Assembly (NCBI GenBank): GCA_964036295.1
Contig: OZ038463.1
Location: forward strand, 17,471,069-17,535,068
Direction of reading: 5' to 3'
Length of the DNA stretch: 64,000 nucleotides
From: Plumapathes pennacea
Taxonomy: Eukaryota > Cnidaria > Anthozoa > Antipatharia > Myriopathidae
In this document: piece after piece, positions 12,706-25,432 of the stretch
Numbering within the stretch: position 1 is the first letter of the stretch
Layout of the letters: each line of letters opens with the position of its first letter
The notes under the pieces: generated by a model
What the model was told of the DNA's origin: nothing
What the model saw: the letters and a program-made list of their open reading frames with translations, nothing else
Database searches by the model: none
Position numbers and translations under genes: made by a program

Positions 12706-13335
12706 TTTTGCCTTCGTGCTGTTTTGATTATTCAGGCTATAACCATTCTAGTTTATGGTGTCTGCTGCTTTCATTATGTGGCCACTTTGATACCCAAATA
12801 ATAAAGTTTTATGTCGCATTTTCATTCCCGGTAGCGATAATGACAAAACAAAGTTAATATATTTTTGGGTCAAACAAGGGATATCAATATTACTAAATAT
12901 AATAAACATATTTCGCTAAGTTTTAAGATTGCGTGACACCAATAACGAACCACGGCGACGTCGGCGCGTATGTTTTGACTGCATGACTCTTATTTTTTAC
13001 AAGAAAGAACTCTTAAAGCGACAGGGACATCCTTGGAAACATATTTGTGCTATATTGTAGCAGAATAAAGCGAAATGAGGCGTAAATTGGCAAGGAAAGT
13101 GAAGCGATCAGTTAGCGCTTGTCGACCACTGAGTTGAAGAGGCATTTTGATAGGAAAAAAAAAACCCTAAATCAATCGTTAACCGGCGGTATTAAAAGTT
13201 AAACTTATTATAAGGTCTCCTACAGAGTTTTGTGCCAAGTTTGAGGTAGAAGGCGAAGTTTTGTTCGAGTTTATTTGAAAGTGTGAATTGATCGTTGTGC
13301 GTTGTTTACAAGTCGACGTTGTGATTTTGGCAAAA

Positions 13336-16300
13336 CAAGACAGGCCCGTGGCCAGTGCGCTTGTGACGTCATTAGTACAATGAATAGAGACACGCGGGGT
13401 CCCGGGAGAGGAACTTTTGTCGTGCGTTTATATACAAAAGATATTATAGCTGAGTCAGTTTTTGCAAATGACGGATCCAAGAGCTCCCTTTATTTTTCTT
13501 GCCCTCTTTTCTTCTAATTTCGGTCAAACAGATATTCACGAAAAAGTGTATTATAATAATTGAGAGAAAACATTTATCGAAGGCCCCGTAGAAATATTCT
13601 TCGTTTGCAACAACCCAGTTTTCATTGCTTTCCGATGCACGTGACAGTACTTGTGTGACGCTTTCTATACAACCTGGCAACCTTGTTGAGTGAATTTTCA
13701 AGCTGACATGTTTTGTGGAGGAACTGTGTTGTCATTTTGTAATGGGATTGACTGGGGAATACCCGACATCTTAAGTAGCTGTAAGACAGCGTAATAGCCT
13801 TATCTCATCCTCCCAGCGTGTGCATCATGTTCAAGTAGCTGTAGCACATTAAGGCCCCGTCCCACACTACACCGGATAAATTTGAAAACGGAACTTTCAC
13901 TCTGAAAACGCAAGAAATGTTTTCCGTCCACACTGGAAAACGGATAAAATGTTTCCGGGCCCAAATGTATTGTTATTGATCTACAAACGTCCCTGACAAT
14001 CTTTGAAACCACTTGACGTGACCACGTGAGTCAGAGTTTTCGAAAAGTTCCGTTTTCAAAATGTTTTTCGTCCACACCAAAACGCAAAGCCGGCGTTTTC
14101 AAATTTATCCACTTTGAAGAGCGTTTTCCTAACCGTAAGAATAAAGTTGCGTTTTCAAATTTATCCGGCGTAGTGTGGACGGGGCCTAAAACATGACACT
14201 TCCCATGATGAAATTACTTCGTATGAAAAAACCATCTCAGACGTTTCGCATCCTACATGTACAGTCTGATCACTAATATGTTCAAGACTGCTATGCATTA
14301 AGCTTTAACGCAAAATTCTGGGTCGATACGAAATTAATCTCTATCGGAAGCTGCAGACGTTTGAATACCGTGACAACAAAGGCGTGCATCACGGGCTTGT
14401 GGAGCGAACATTACGGCTCGGATAGTCGGATATCAACCTTGAGCTTTTGAAGACTTCGAGGTATTCAGTGACAAATATTCTCGATGTAATCGCCTGCCGC
14501 TCTTTCCTGCTTTTGTTAAAGCGGCGTGAGTGAAAGCTAAGTAGCTGATGATTCGGGATTCCCCGTTCTATGATATTATGCTCGTGACATTTCATTGACA
14601 GATCTTGTATCTTAATCTCGCGTGATATTTGCCTCAATCCTATTAGTAATTCAATATCCTCAGACAATAAACAAAGAACCTTTACTGCACGCAAAACGAA
14701 GTTAAACGCCGACTGTTCGTATACGCCGCGCGTTACACAAAGCCGCAGAGTTTCTGACAAAGGGAGACGCTCTGCCCGCAGGGAAAAGTTCAGGTTCTAT
14801 CAAGTTTCGACACGTCTTCTACTACTTATTCGATGTTCTTTCACACAAATATTGCTCAGAACACAGATACATTGGTTGAAGCGGTATCTATAATCGAGCA
14901 TTTGCAAAACACAACCCTTCGTACTTTACGGGGGTCCCGCTGGTAACACATCAAGCATTTGTGTACGGCTATTTTCAAGTCTTGCGACGCTTAAAAACAA
15001 TGCAAGCCAAAATCGCTCTTAAAGTATGGCTTCCGTGCGTCCAGAAAGCCAACCGATGATCGTTTTGTTTGGATCAACAACTGAAGGACCGGAATTTTTT
15101 TCTATATCCCTTGACAGAGAAAACCCATTGTACTTGGTTCTGTGATTTTGATCTCTGAATACGTCTGATCTTGCAATGCCTGTGTTTTAACACATTTTAA
15201 AATACAAACGTATCTTAGCACCTCGGTTACTTTTGGCAATCTTCTTTTTGAGCTTCTAGCTTTCTCGCAGCGATGGTTTATTGATCCTAATTTTCTCTTT
15301 CCATTTCCATCTGTGGCTTTTTATTGTTTCCATGTTGTTTACATGCACGTTCACGGAACGCATTAGCATTTTGAAGTACGTAAGCTCGGGTATAATCATG
15401 AACTTTTGACGACTTTGGGACATTCTTTGAAATGTATTCTTGTATTAGTCGCCTGCTTTTTCTACTCTTGTACAAAATGCGTGAAAGGTAATTCAATGGT
15501 ACGTGGCTTGGCTCACGACTTCGTCTTGGAGGACTTCGGTTTTCTTTCACATAAACATTTGTGGGAATACAATAAAACTGAGCGAAGCAAGATCTACCAA
15601 CGGTCACTTTTTCCTCAGCCATTTCCCAATTTTCAAATAAAAACGCCATCTGTTCCACTGATTGTTTGACCTTCTTGGCACCGAGCCAAAATGTCGCAAC
15701 AACAACATAAATGCACGCAGAGTGAAATTTTGGTTCCAAACAAAAGTCAGATTTTCTGACGCTTTACTTGTATCAGCAAGAATAATACAAAGTAAAAGAA
15801 TACAAAGTACCTTCAAGTTCACCCTCATACTAAACAGTTCCATATAATCCGCTATCAAGCGCTTGTCAAGAATCGCCGTCTTTACACAGGTTCTCGTCTT
15901 TGTATCTCGAGCGCCTTCGTTCAGCTTGTTCCTTCAAGTTCTCAAGGTTCTGGATATTAGATTCTTCGTACATTTCTGTACAGTTGTGCATAGTTATGCA
16001 GTTCATTGATAAGTTCATTGCATTTGCTTTCATGGCTTTCAATATGGCTTTTGAGGCTGAACGGACCGACCCAAGCCAAAACCGCGCAATGAAATTTAGT
16101 ATGGGTCTACCGCAGCCGGCGTATGCGTTTGTAAGTAAGATGAGCGGTCCATAAAATAATCCACAGAGCCAACTAAGGCAAGCAACTTGCTGTCTTCAAA
16201 ATGGCGAAACTGCTCGCCCGCCAAGTCACTTGATCACAACGTCATCACAAATCACATGATAATATGAACCAATCACCGCATGCAGATTTCTAACCCAGAA

Positions 16301-16354
16301 AAATTAAAAAAAAAAAAAGAAAATCGTTCCAATTTAAAGCTTGTGTCGTCAAGC
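13336..16354 (-). mobile_element. C repeat, copy 1 (3.0 kb)
   Basis: It splits a sequence that is continuous at 40560-40580. The ends are CAAGACAGGCCC and GTCGTCAAGC, with perhaps a 2-bp AA duplication. It is an inverted relative of 30961-33692. Both copies keep an open frame of about 150 residues (here 15287-15739, -), but nearly all differences between the copies that I checked change amino acids, so coding is doubtful. Confidence 0.65.
13853..14186. mobile_element. Complete MITE with TAA target duplication
   Basis: It has inverted termini of about 38 bp beginning GGCCCCGTCC and ending GGACGGGGCC, flanked by TAA on both sides (13850-13852 and 14187-14189). The inverted C copy has the empty site at about 33163 with a single TAA. 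The 3-bp TWA-type duplication is typical of PIF/Harbinger MITEs. Confidence 0.88.
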
Positions 16355-16890
16355 AATTAGCCGCGTTGGTTATTTCGAGCAATGAAAAGTACCAAACTAA
16401 TTTTTATATTCTTGATAAAAACAACACTTCTAGATATTACAACCGAATTTTTGTGCAAATCTGAGTAATACCGGACATAGAAATGATTTTTTGAAAAAGT
16501 GCTCTGAACTGAGATTTGCGAGCATTGAAATTTGGGCTGTTTTTGCCCCGACACCAGATATTCAATATTTGACCTATAATTCTATTTATAGGCTCAAATT
16601 TCTCATGGATGTCTTCTTAATCAATAAATAAAGACATTTAAGAACAGAATTTCGTTGCAAGGTCGCGTGCGAAGGCTTTTGTGGTCCTATTAATTCCTTT
16701 CATTTTAGTCATTTTGAGGCGTAGCGGTTTTTCACTTTTTTCTTGAAATTCCAAAAATGTTTGAACAAAATAAATATACGAGAGTAATTGGCACACCATA
16801 GGCTATCTCTTGACAAAATATGAAGAACTCCGATTTTTGAGTGATGTGCCACATTTTTCTCATTTCACCCGGTGTTTAGGAAAATTCGCT
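16355..16890 (+). repeat. TTAA element copy 2, outer end
   Basis: This continues the arm interrupted at 13335 and ends with a diverged reverse complement of the GAGCGAC terminus. The flanking TTAA has apparently decayed to GTAA. Confidence 0.65.
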
Positions 16891-17390
16891 GTAAGAAGCA
16901 AGTGTATGAATGTTGTAAGGATAATTTGTAGTTTAGTCAGGCTTCATTTGAGCAAGGTGTCAAAGGCCAAGTTCTCTATACTGTGTGATATTTTTCTGGT
17001 GAGAAACTGAAGCCTCTCTTGGATGTTCCGCTCTTGTCCCTACTGTCCATTTTCGTACATTCTGGTCTGGACGCAATTCACGCCGCGAGCTCACTTGTAA
17101 CGCCGAACCAACTGAGTCCCTGCAAACTTTATCGTTCGAGAAAGCTCCGCCATTTCTGGCCGTCGGTACTTTTCACTGTCGTCTTTGCACTACAGAGATA
17201 TATTTGCTCGCGAGGGCCTGGGGCCCAAGCAAGCTTAAAAACGCAAATTTTTATTTATTTCTTTTCCTTTTTGTGGGTCGAGAATCAGCACACGGTGATT
17301 GGTTCATAATATCACGTGCTGGGCGATGACGTAATTGACTTCGCTAAACAACTCGAGATGTGGCCAGTGAATTGCTCGTTACTTGTGTGT
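16891..17390. repeat. Flank of the TTAA insertion and leader of the tandem array
   Basis: 16891-17060 is about 80-90 percent like 19400-19560. 17190-17360 has the ATTGG/CACGTG/TGACG block also present near 290-345, 16230-16290 and 31030-31080. No gene seen. Confidence 0.6.
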
Positions 17391-19284
17391 AAAAGTTAAC
17401 TGCATCCCATCCAAACTCAACACCATTTGGCTCTGTGGAATATGCACGGATAAACTGGATTTTCAGGAACGATTTTGGCTCGCGTTCACCGCGGAAGCTT
17501 TGAGAATAGCCGTAAACAAATATTTGATGGATACCGCTGTCGCCGATAAATATTTAGTCCCGACGAAACTTTCTGTGGCGGCACGAAATACTTTTGGGAA
17601 GATAACAGGGCGAAAGCAGAAACCAAAGCTACGGTGAGCTTTAGCCGTAAAACAATGACTCTTTATGCTTTACTCTGTACATGACATCTGTTGCCTCATA
17701 AAATTCTTCTGCGTATCGTACATTGCCTGTTGAAGTGTTTCTTTCATTCGATCATGTAGCCTTTGTTTCGCAATGGTCATTGAATACCAGAAATGAAAAA
17801 TACACCGAAATAATTCTGAGGATTGAGTTTGCAGTCATAAATGGACTGAACACACTGTGAACAAAACCGCAATGATAATTATTGTAAACATCTCTCGTGT
17901 GACATTCCTCGCTTTCAATTTTATATTTGTTACAGAGCACGAATACTCGAAAGCCTGATAGAAAAAACGTATTGAGTTAATAAAAGAAAACACATAGGTA
18001 GTGAAGCGAAAAAGTTAACAGCATCCCATTCAAACTCAACGCCATTTGGCTTTGTAGAATATGCACGGATAAACTGGATTTTAGGAAAAGATTTGGCTCG
18101 CGTTCACCGCACAAGCTTTGAGAATAGCCGTAAACAAATGTTTGATGGATACCGCTAGGGTATTGCAAATATCTCTGTCGCCGATAAGTATTTAGTCCCG
18201 GCGAAACTTTCTGTGGCGACACGAAATACTTTTGGGAAGATAACAGGGCGAAAACAGAAACCAAAGCTACGGTGAGCTTTAGCCGTAAAACAATGACGCT
18301 TTATGCTTTACTCTGTACATGACATCTGTTGCCTCATAAAATTCTTCTGCGTATCGTACATTGCCTGTTGAAGTGTTTCTTTCATTCGATCATGTAACCT
18401 TTGTTTCGCAATGTTCATTAAAATACCAGAAATGAAAAATACACCGAAATAATTCTGAGGATTGAGTTTGCAGTCATAAATGGACTGAACACACTGTGAA
18501 CAAAACCGCAATGATAATTATTGTAAACATCTCTCGTGTGACATTCCTCAATTTCAATTTTATATTTGTTACAGAGCACGAATACTCGAAAGCCTGATAG
18601 AAAAAACGTATTGAGTTAATAAAAGAAAACACATAAGTAGTGAAGCGAAAAAGTTAACTGCGTCCCATTCAAACTCAACGCCATTTGGCTTTGTAGAATA
18701 TGCACGGATAAACTGGATTTTAGGAAAAGATTTTGGCTCGCGTTCACCGCACAAGCTTTGAGAATAGCCGTAAACAAATGTTTGATGGATACCGCTAGGG
18801 TATTGCAAATATCTCTGTCGCCGATAAGTATTTAGTCCCGGCGAAACTTTCTGTGGCGACACGAAATACTTTTGGGAAGATAACAGGGCGAAAACAGAAA
18901 CCAAAGCTCCGGTGAGCTTTAGCCGTAAAACAATGACGCTTTATGCTTTACTCTGTACATGACATCTGTTGCCTCATAAAATTCTTCTGCGTATCGTACA
19001 TTGCCTGTTGAAGTGTTTCTTTCATTCGATCATGTAACCTTTGTTTCGCAATGTTCATTAAAATACAAGAAATGAAAAATACACCGAAATAATTCTGAGG
19101 ATTTAGTTTGCAGTCACAAATGGACTGAACACACTGTGAACAAAAGCGCAATAATATTGTAAACATCTCTCGTGTGACATTCCTCGCTTTCAATTTTATA
19201 TTTGTTACAGAGCACGAATACTCGAAAGCCTGATAGAAGAAACGTATTGAGTTAATAAAAGAAAACACATGTAGTGAAGCGAAA
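17391..19284 (+). repeat. Tandem array of three ~619-639-bp units
   Basis: Units start at about 17391, 18010 and 18649, each at AAAAGTTAAC. Units 2 and 3 are nearly identical; unit 1 is more diverged. Short open frames recur in each unit on the - strand (for example near 17977-18264 and 18569-18904) but carry no recognisable domain. Confidence 0.88.
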
Positions 19285-20094
19285 GCTGGATTAATCGTGG
19301 CCTTTGATTAGAAATATGAGTCAAGGTCAAACTGTCATAATCGATTGTGCATAAAAAGATATGTCACGCATTCTCAAGATGCAGGGTCGCTCAACCTTTA
19401 AGAAGCAAGTGTATGAGTGTTGTAATAATAATTTTTAGTTTAATCAAGGTGTTAAAAGAGCAAGGTGTCAAAAGCCAAGTTCTCTATACTGTGTGATATT
19501 TTTATGGTGAGAAATTGGAAGTCTCTCTTGGGAGTTCCGCTCTTGTCCCCCACTTTCCATTTTATATTCTGGTCTCGACCCAACTCACGCCGCGAGCTCA
19601 CTGGGAAGGCCAGTCTAGTTGAAACTATATTACCCTTGACGGGTTCAACTAGCGATCCAATTCTTTAAATGTTGTGAACTTAACCTTCGTGCGGACGTCT
19701 TCCCAGGGCCTTCGAGTTTCGTCCACGTTGGAGGGTCTGGGTACAAGATTGCTCAGATTTCGCGCAAACAAGTTTCTCTTATTTTGGGGCAAAAACTAAT
19801 CCCGATCAGGCAGTAAAACATATATGGGCGACCTTACAGCGGCCACGCTGCTTTGATTTAAGGTCGGTGTCGCGCTGAAAGTGCGATGCGCGACCTTATT
19901 GCAGGCACGGCACCGTCAGTTTGTCAGTCAGTCAGTCCGTCATGCTGTGTCAACAATAGACTTCCAAATTAAGAAGTTTATTCCAAATTTGGGCTTGATC
20001 CCCGAGCGAAGCGAGGGTAATAATCACGACGCTAATGCAGAAAAATCGCCTTATTTGAAGACTCTAAGCGTGTCGCCATCTCGAAATTTAATGT

Positions 20095-20096
<2 letters not shown>

Positions 20097-20137
<41 letters not shown>

Positions 20138-20143
20138 TGTGTG
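20097..20143. repeat. (GT)n microsatellite
   Basis: Almost pure GT for about 47 bp; open frames across it are artefacts. Confidence 0.95.
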
Positions 20144-22628
20144 GTACGACCTCGTCCCCAGGGACAACCGCGTCGAGTGACCCCAGCAGGCGAGGTTACA
20201 TCGGCAGCTTAACTGTAAACCGCCATTTTCTTGGTGACATTCGGTAGCTGTAGAGTACGAACGGAAGTGATTTTGTACAACAAGATGCAGATACAAGGCC
20301 AAGCAGTTCGACGGACGGCTGTAAATTGCCCAGATATTTTGCCAGTGTATGGGAGGCAAGCTTACTAGCCATGAAACGGATTCTTTAAGGCACAACTGGT
20401 CGACCTGAACACAATCCCAGACGCCAGTATTGTGTTAAAACGCAGACACTTCTTCAGAAAGAAATAGCAAAATACCGTTGGTAGAAATCGAACAATCACC
20501 GTGGCAAATTTAACATTTTACAATAACAGGAATGTAGTTTTCAGAATCAAGTTTCACAAGATGACGACACACAATACAATGGAAAGTGGAATTTTCGTAC
20601 TGTATGAGGACTGCTCTTTACAGTGTATTTTGAAATCATTGAAAACGTAAACAATAGTGTTTTGGGTTTTGTTTCCTTTGCTGGAAAAGAGCTAAAGCTA
20701 TGGCTTTCAGGAACCGGTGAGTTTTTGAAAATTTACATCAATTAACGTACAGTATGCTTTTGTTAAACGACAGTCGTGTTATCATTTTGGTATTTCAACA
20801 ATTGCCGTATATTTTGTCGTTTGATGCCCCGGGAACTGTGATGAAGGGCAAGTAGGATTATACTGTGATCTTTTCGCTAGTTTTTAACTCGTGAATGCAA
20901 AGCAATGAGCGAGTTATTGTGAGTGGTGGGAAATCACTCGCTCGCTCGCTCAATCGCGCTCCATGGATGTAAACTTCCGGCGGAAGCGGGTTCCGCTGAC
21001 CTGTGCATAACACTGGCGCAGACCTTGCAAACAAAATGGCGGCCAGTTTGCGACCAAGAACACTCGGCGTTCGAAACAGAGGTTGAGAATCGCAAAAGCG
21101 ATGATCTAATCTTACACATTTGGAGTCCTTTGATTCTCGAGGCACATGTTCTTAAAAATTAAGACCGAACGGCGGACTTTATCTGGTTTTTACAGTTCGA
21201 TCGATCGAAATCTTTTTAGCACTTTTGAACCGTAGCGTTGGCAAAAATCACAGTACTTGTGTATGGCTTCGATGCTGTATTTTCCAATGCTATATACAGA
21301 GGATAGATCTTTAGCGTTTCTCATTCACGAGTTGGCTCACAGGAGCCTTTGATCAAAACTATTTCAGAGTGCCTTCGTGCAAGATTGTGTCATCCGATTC
21401 CTATATTTGCATAATTTCACTGACAGTCTGACACATGCTGTGAAGTTTTGTCGTCGCGTTTGTTGGCACACTGTATTCAAGGATAAAATGTAACCGGGTT
21501 GAAGTGCTTTTGCTTTTTGAAGGCTATTAAAGTAGAAAATATCCGGCCACTGCTTTGCAAATTAAACAATTACAGTCTATTGTATATTATTGTCTACTAG
21601 CGGGACCCCGTAAGATACTCGCTCAATACATTATTTAGTGACCGGGTTTGCTCGCTAAATACAATCGGACCTTGCATTATTTAGTGATTTGATTTCTTTT
21701 TTCTGTCAAAGATTTTAAAATCGTCAAACGCAGTTTGAAAAGTTTTTGTGTTCAAAATTGAATCCCTGCCAAAATTCACACGATTCCGAGACTTTGAAAG
21801 CGTGTAAACAAGCGACTCGCTTTGACGGTTCTAAATTTGTCACACTCGAAGAGGCGTATTAAATTGATAAAGTACTAGAAATACGATAATCGCAGATACC
21901 CCCTCACTCTGCCATTGATGAGACTTTTACTTTGGTAACTCCCAACAAGAGTAGCCTGCTTTGTTTTACCGAAATGTTGACTCAATCTTTTCTTCGAACT
22001 CAAGTGCTACACGCAAAGGAAGGAGAAAAATAATGGTGTGTGTTATACTTTTGCGTTGAAAAAAGAATCGATTGCGTGACGAAGTACGTATTTCCCACGG
22101 TCGGCACGTCAAATTAATTCATACAGTCTGCCAAGCACGTTCTCAAAATTTAATACTCAAAGTTTGAAGTTGGTCGACCGTCGTAGTACGGGAAAAAAGG
22201 AACACTGAATTCATAGGCAGTACTATTAAATAGGCTTCCTGTGCGATTTGTTTTTACTCTGGACTGCATGTACCAGACTCAGGCATGCATATTTAATAGG
22301 ATCGAATTGTTTTGTATGTGAACCCACTCAAACAGCAAGATTTCTCCCAGAATCAAAGCAAAACTTGAACAGTTTACTTCAAATTATACACGGGCTTCAG
22401 ACCCAGTAATACTTCTAAGGGTTTGTGAACGATTCTCGCTGCAATCACCGCGTGTCAGATTACAGAAAAATAAGACAGCTGACTAAATCATTCAAGACTC
22501 CAAGTTCCGATTGCTCTGAGCGAATACGGTAGCCGAAACTGGCGACAGAAGCGTAGTAAAACAATACTTCGAGGGAAAATGATCAGCATACAGATTTTAA
22601 TACATTCTTGAAGTGATCGAGTTATAAG

Positions 22629-23042
22629 CTATACGGGATAGAATATATTTATCACGGTGATTGTTCGATTTCCACTGACTAACCTTTGTTGCTTGTCCTT
22701 TCTAAATAAGTATCTGAGTTTAACACAAAACGGCGTCTGAAGCTCCCGATTTGCTTTCAAACGCTGTTCCCTTTGCGGAGTTGTCTGTGTTACCCGCTTC
22801 TCTTCATGTCGCTTTCGATCGGCATTCATGCGCTGTTTTCTTTTCGGAGTCGTTTCTTCGGCACGCTTTTGTTTAACATGCGGTCGTCTTTTCTCTAGAC
22901 GTATTTGGCGCTGTTCGATCGTTTCACGATTCCGCCTTGCCCGTGCCTGTTCCCTTCTCTTTTGAAGACGAGCTTCGCGAGACTGTTCTGTTTCAAGTTT
23001 TCCAGTTTTCAAATTCATTTTCGTGAACGCAGTAACGTACAA
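22629..23042 (-). pseudogene. STPR-repeat protein fragment (transposon-derived)
   Basis: An ATG-started frame of 137 codons on the - strand. From about residue 21 it shows a 23-residue periodicity, REARL/RQIRL/RKQRM/REQRL at each start with Arg-rich interiors and a T(P/I)-x-Q/K end. This is the score-and-three peptide repeat (STPR), a DNA-binding repeat often found near the N-terminus of animal transposon helicase or transposase proteins. Nothing resembling a helicase or nuclease follows, so it is probably the 5' remnant of such a gene. Family-level identity is inference. Confidence 0.6.
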
Positions 23043-23517
23043 TTGTTGCTTCGTTCAAATCTTTTTTTCCGAATGTCAGTGAAAACACTGGCGGAGACGT
23101 TATGTCATTATTATTACGTCATTGTTGCTTAGGCACCTGGCCTAAAAGGTCGCCCTATGACAGACTGACGAACAAACTAATATCGAGATGGCGACCCGCT
23201 TGGAGTCTTCATATAGTGCGAGTTTGCTGCATTAGTGTCGTGATTAAAAAAAAAAAAAGAGAGAGAGAAAAGAAAAACATACACGTATGTGGTTAGGATA
23301 AAGCATTGGCTGGAGAAATCGTGCCTTTTCTTGAAATTCATAAAATTTTCGGTGTCCAAGATTAACTTTGCTTGGCGAGTATATCTGTTGTTGCGTGTAA
23401 ATGTTGTCTCAGCGAGTTCAGCTAGTGTCTACGAAAATTGTAGACTGTGCACGTTGTCTGAACTAAACCATGATTTTTTTAGCGGCCGACTGGTGACGTC
23501 GCTACACAGCCGTGGTT

Positions 23518-23590
23518 TGCAAAAAATAAATAAATAAATAATAATACTACTAATAATAATAATAAAATAATAATAATAATAATAATTAAA
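23518..23590. repeat. (TAA)n-rich microsatellite
   Basis: Imperfect TAAA and TAA units over about 70 bp. Confidence 0.9.
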
Positions 23591-23992
23591 TAATCTCCGA
23601 ACGGAAAATAAACAAGAGTCCCGCTTTCCGAAAACCCACTACTGAGCGACGGGATATCTTCGATTATCGTATTTCTAGTTAAGATAGATTTTAAGAGATC
23701 GATGAACCTGAAAGGCACAGAATTTTACGAAGTTGTTTTGATTATTATTGCACTCTCATGAATTGCTAGGCAAACTGTTACATTTCAGAACCATTACCAC
23801 AGAGGTTCTGGTAAATTCTCGGTTATCTGAGAAGCGTAAATCAAAGTTGAAAGACCCGTGACAGCCCGGAGCGACTTCAACTTGTCGAAATATTTCTATC
23901 ATTTGCTTTGCTTTGCTTTGCTTAATTTTCGCCAGCAACATATCATTGTACTCATGAATTGCCGGTCGATCTGCTGCATTTCAGAAACAATA

Positions 23993-25330
23993 CAACGAGG
24001 TTTGAGAATAGCCGTAAAAAATGTTATGGTACCGCTGCGAGATTGTAAATATCTCTGTCGTCTGATTATTTAGTCCCGACGAAACTTTCTGTGGCGACAC
24101 GAAATACTTCTGGGAAGATAACAGTCCAGAAACGGAAGCCAAAGCTACAATGAGCTTTTGCCGTAAAACAATGGTGATTTATGCCTGTACATGACATCTG
24201 TTGCCTCATAAAATGCTTCTGCTTATCGTACATTGCCTGTTGAAATGTTTCTTTCATTCGATCATGTAGTTACGCAATGGTCATTGCATACTAGAAATGA
24301 AAAATACACCGAAATGTAGTCCTGAGCATTGAGTTTGCAGTCACAAATGGACTGAACACACTGTGAACAAAACCGCAATAATATTACTAGGAATGGCTCT
24401 CGCTAAGTGCCAACGAGCGCAACTCTCTGGAACAGTAACAAAATTAAAAGCAAAATGAAAAATGACTCGCTGGTCGATTCGTTTGTATTTTTCGCTTTTC
24501 AAATGTTTTTTGTTTCGTATTGCTTGTGTATTGAATGGCACGCTGGCCTGATGTTGGCACGTTGAACTTTCAACACGGCTCGCTGGCCGACTTTGAGCAC
24601 GCTCGCTCGATTTAGAACACGCTGGTTCTTGACAAACAATTCGCTGAAGTGCACTAACGTAAAGCGTTAGAAGAGGAACACAACAAGTCCAAGAACACAA
24701 GATTGTTTTACTGTCCTTTTGCTCACCCGAAGTAGAAAAACGTAGCTACTCTGACAGGACTCCGCAAAACTCGCCACGAGGAGACTTTCGCTGGCCAAAA
24801 ATGCTCCAGCATAACACCAAAGAAGAAGCGCTACAATTGGTTAAAATCTCCGCATCTCGCGCTCCCATTGGCTCAGAAAACAAGCAGAACAAAACAACTC
24901 GTATTTTAATTGGCTAACTTGAAACAATTGCAGAAAAACATTACGTCATTCTAAGTGGTTACGCTCCATTCGAGATTTTTTCCCCCTTCTCTCGTGCACG
25001 GCTCTATGATGCTGCCGCCTCGCAGCCTCGCGTCTTCGCTCGGCTGCTCGTTGGCAATAACCATGTATCGCGTTACATTCCTCGCTTTCAATTTTATATT
25101 TGTTACAGAGCATGAATACTCGAAAGCTTGATAGAAGAAACGCATTCAGTTAATAAAAGAAAACAGATAAGTATTGAAGCGAAGGCTGGATTAATCGTGG
25201 CCTCTGATAAGGAATAAGTGTCGAAGTCAAACTGTCAAAATTGATTGTGCATAAAAAGATATGTCACGCATTCTCAAAATGTAGAGTCGCTCAACCTTTA
25301 AGAAGCAAGGATGAGTGTTGTGAAGAGAAG
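23993..25330 (+). repeat. Diverged copy of the array unit, split by a 0.7-kb insertion
   Basis: 23993-24386 and about 25072-25330 correspond to consecutive parts of the 18.65-19.42 kb unit. The segment 24387-25071 between them is absent from the array copies and is therefore an insertion of unknown type. 25290-25305 carries the intact CCTTTAAGAAGC empty site. Confidence 0.65.
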
Positions 25331-25432
25331 AATTTTAAATGATTGCAGTGTTTTCGGAGGCTACCATTTTAAGCGCCACACTAAAATTCTATAATATTCA
25401 CCCTTTGGCGCCTAATGAATGGAGCTTTTTAA

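Larger units (their letters stand above)
10679..13335 (+). repeat. TTAA element copy 2, first part
   Basis: It starts GAGCGACTTTTT directly after TTAA 10675-10678. About 1.0 kb of the long terminal repeat is followed by an insertion (11642-12177), a short internal region (12361-12705) and then the inverted second arm, cut at 13335 by the C repeat and resuming at 16355-16890. The second arm reads continuously across the cut when compared with 40560-40580. Confidence 0.7.
7606..16890. mobile_element. 9.3-kb composite TTAA-flanked element
   Basis: The left end is TTAA (7602-7605) followed by GAGCGACTTTTT. The right end is the diverged reverse complement of the same terminus near 16880-16890, followed by TAA. 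The sequence left of it (CGCTCAACCT + TTAA) and right of it (GAAGCAAGTGTATGA) is found uninterrupted at about 19390-19410 and about 25290-25305. Those are two empty-site relatives, so the block between is an insertion. It is made of two adjacent copies (7606-10674 and 10679-16890) separated by TTAA, and the second is itself interrupted. I see no transposase. TTAA targeting is known for piggyBac-like elements, but these ends do not look like canonical piggyBac ends. Confidence 0.72.
19826..23155. mobile_element. 3.3-kb element with GGGCGACCTT inverted ends
   Basis: The left end is TAT/GGGCGACCTTA at 19823 and the right end is AAGGTCGCCC/TAT at 23158, giving a possible 3-bp TAT duplication. It contains a (GT)n tract at 20097-20143 and an STPR-type ORF near its right end. 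Only about 10-12 bp of terminal inversion are clear, so the borders are tentative. Confidence 0.5.

Noticed and set aside
15287-15739. Conserved ORF of about 150 residues in the C repeat (also 31533-32021)
   Set aside because: Open in both copies, but most differences between copies change amino acids, the reverse strand also has open frames, and no domain is recognisable.
20051-20395. ORFs crossing the (GT)n tract
   Set aside because: Their His/Thr or Cys/Val runs come only from the microsatellite.
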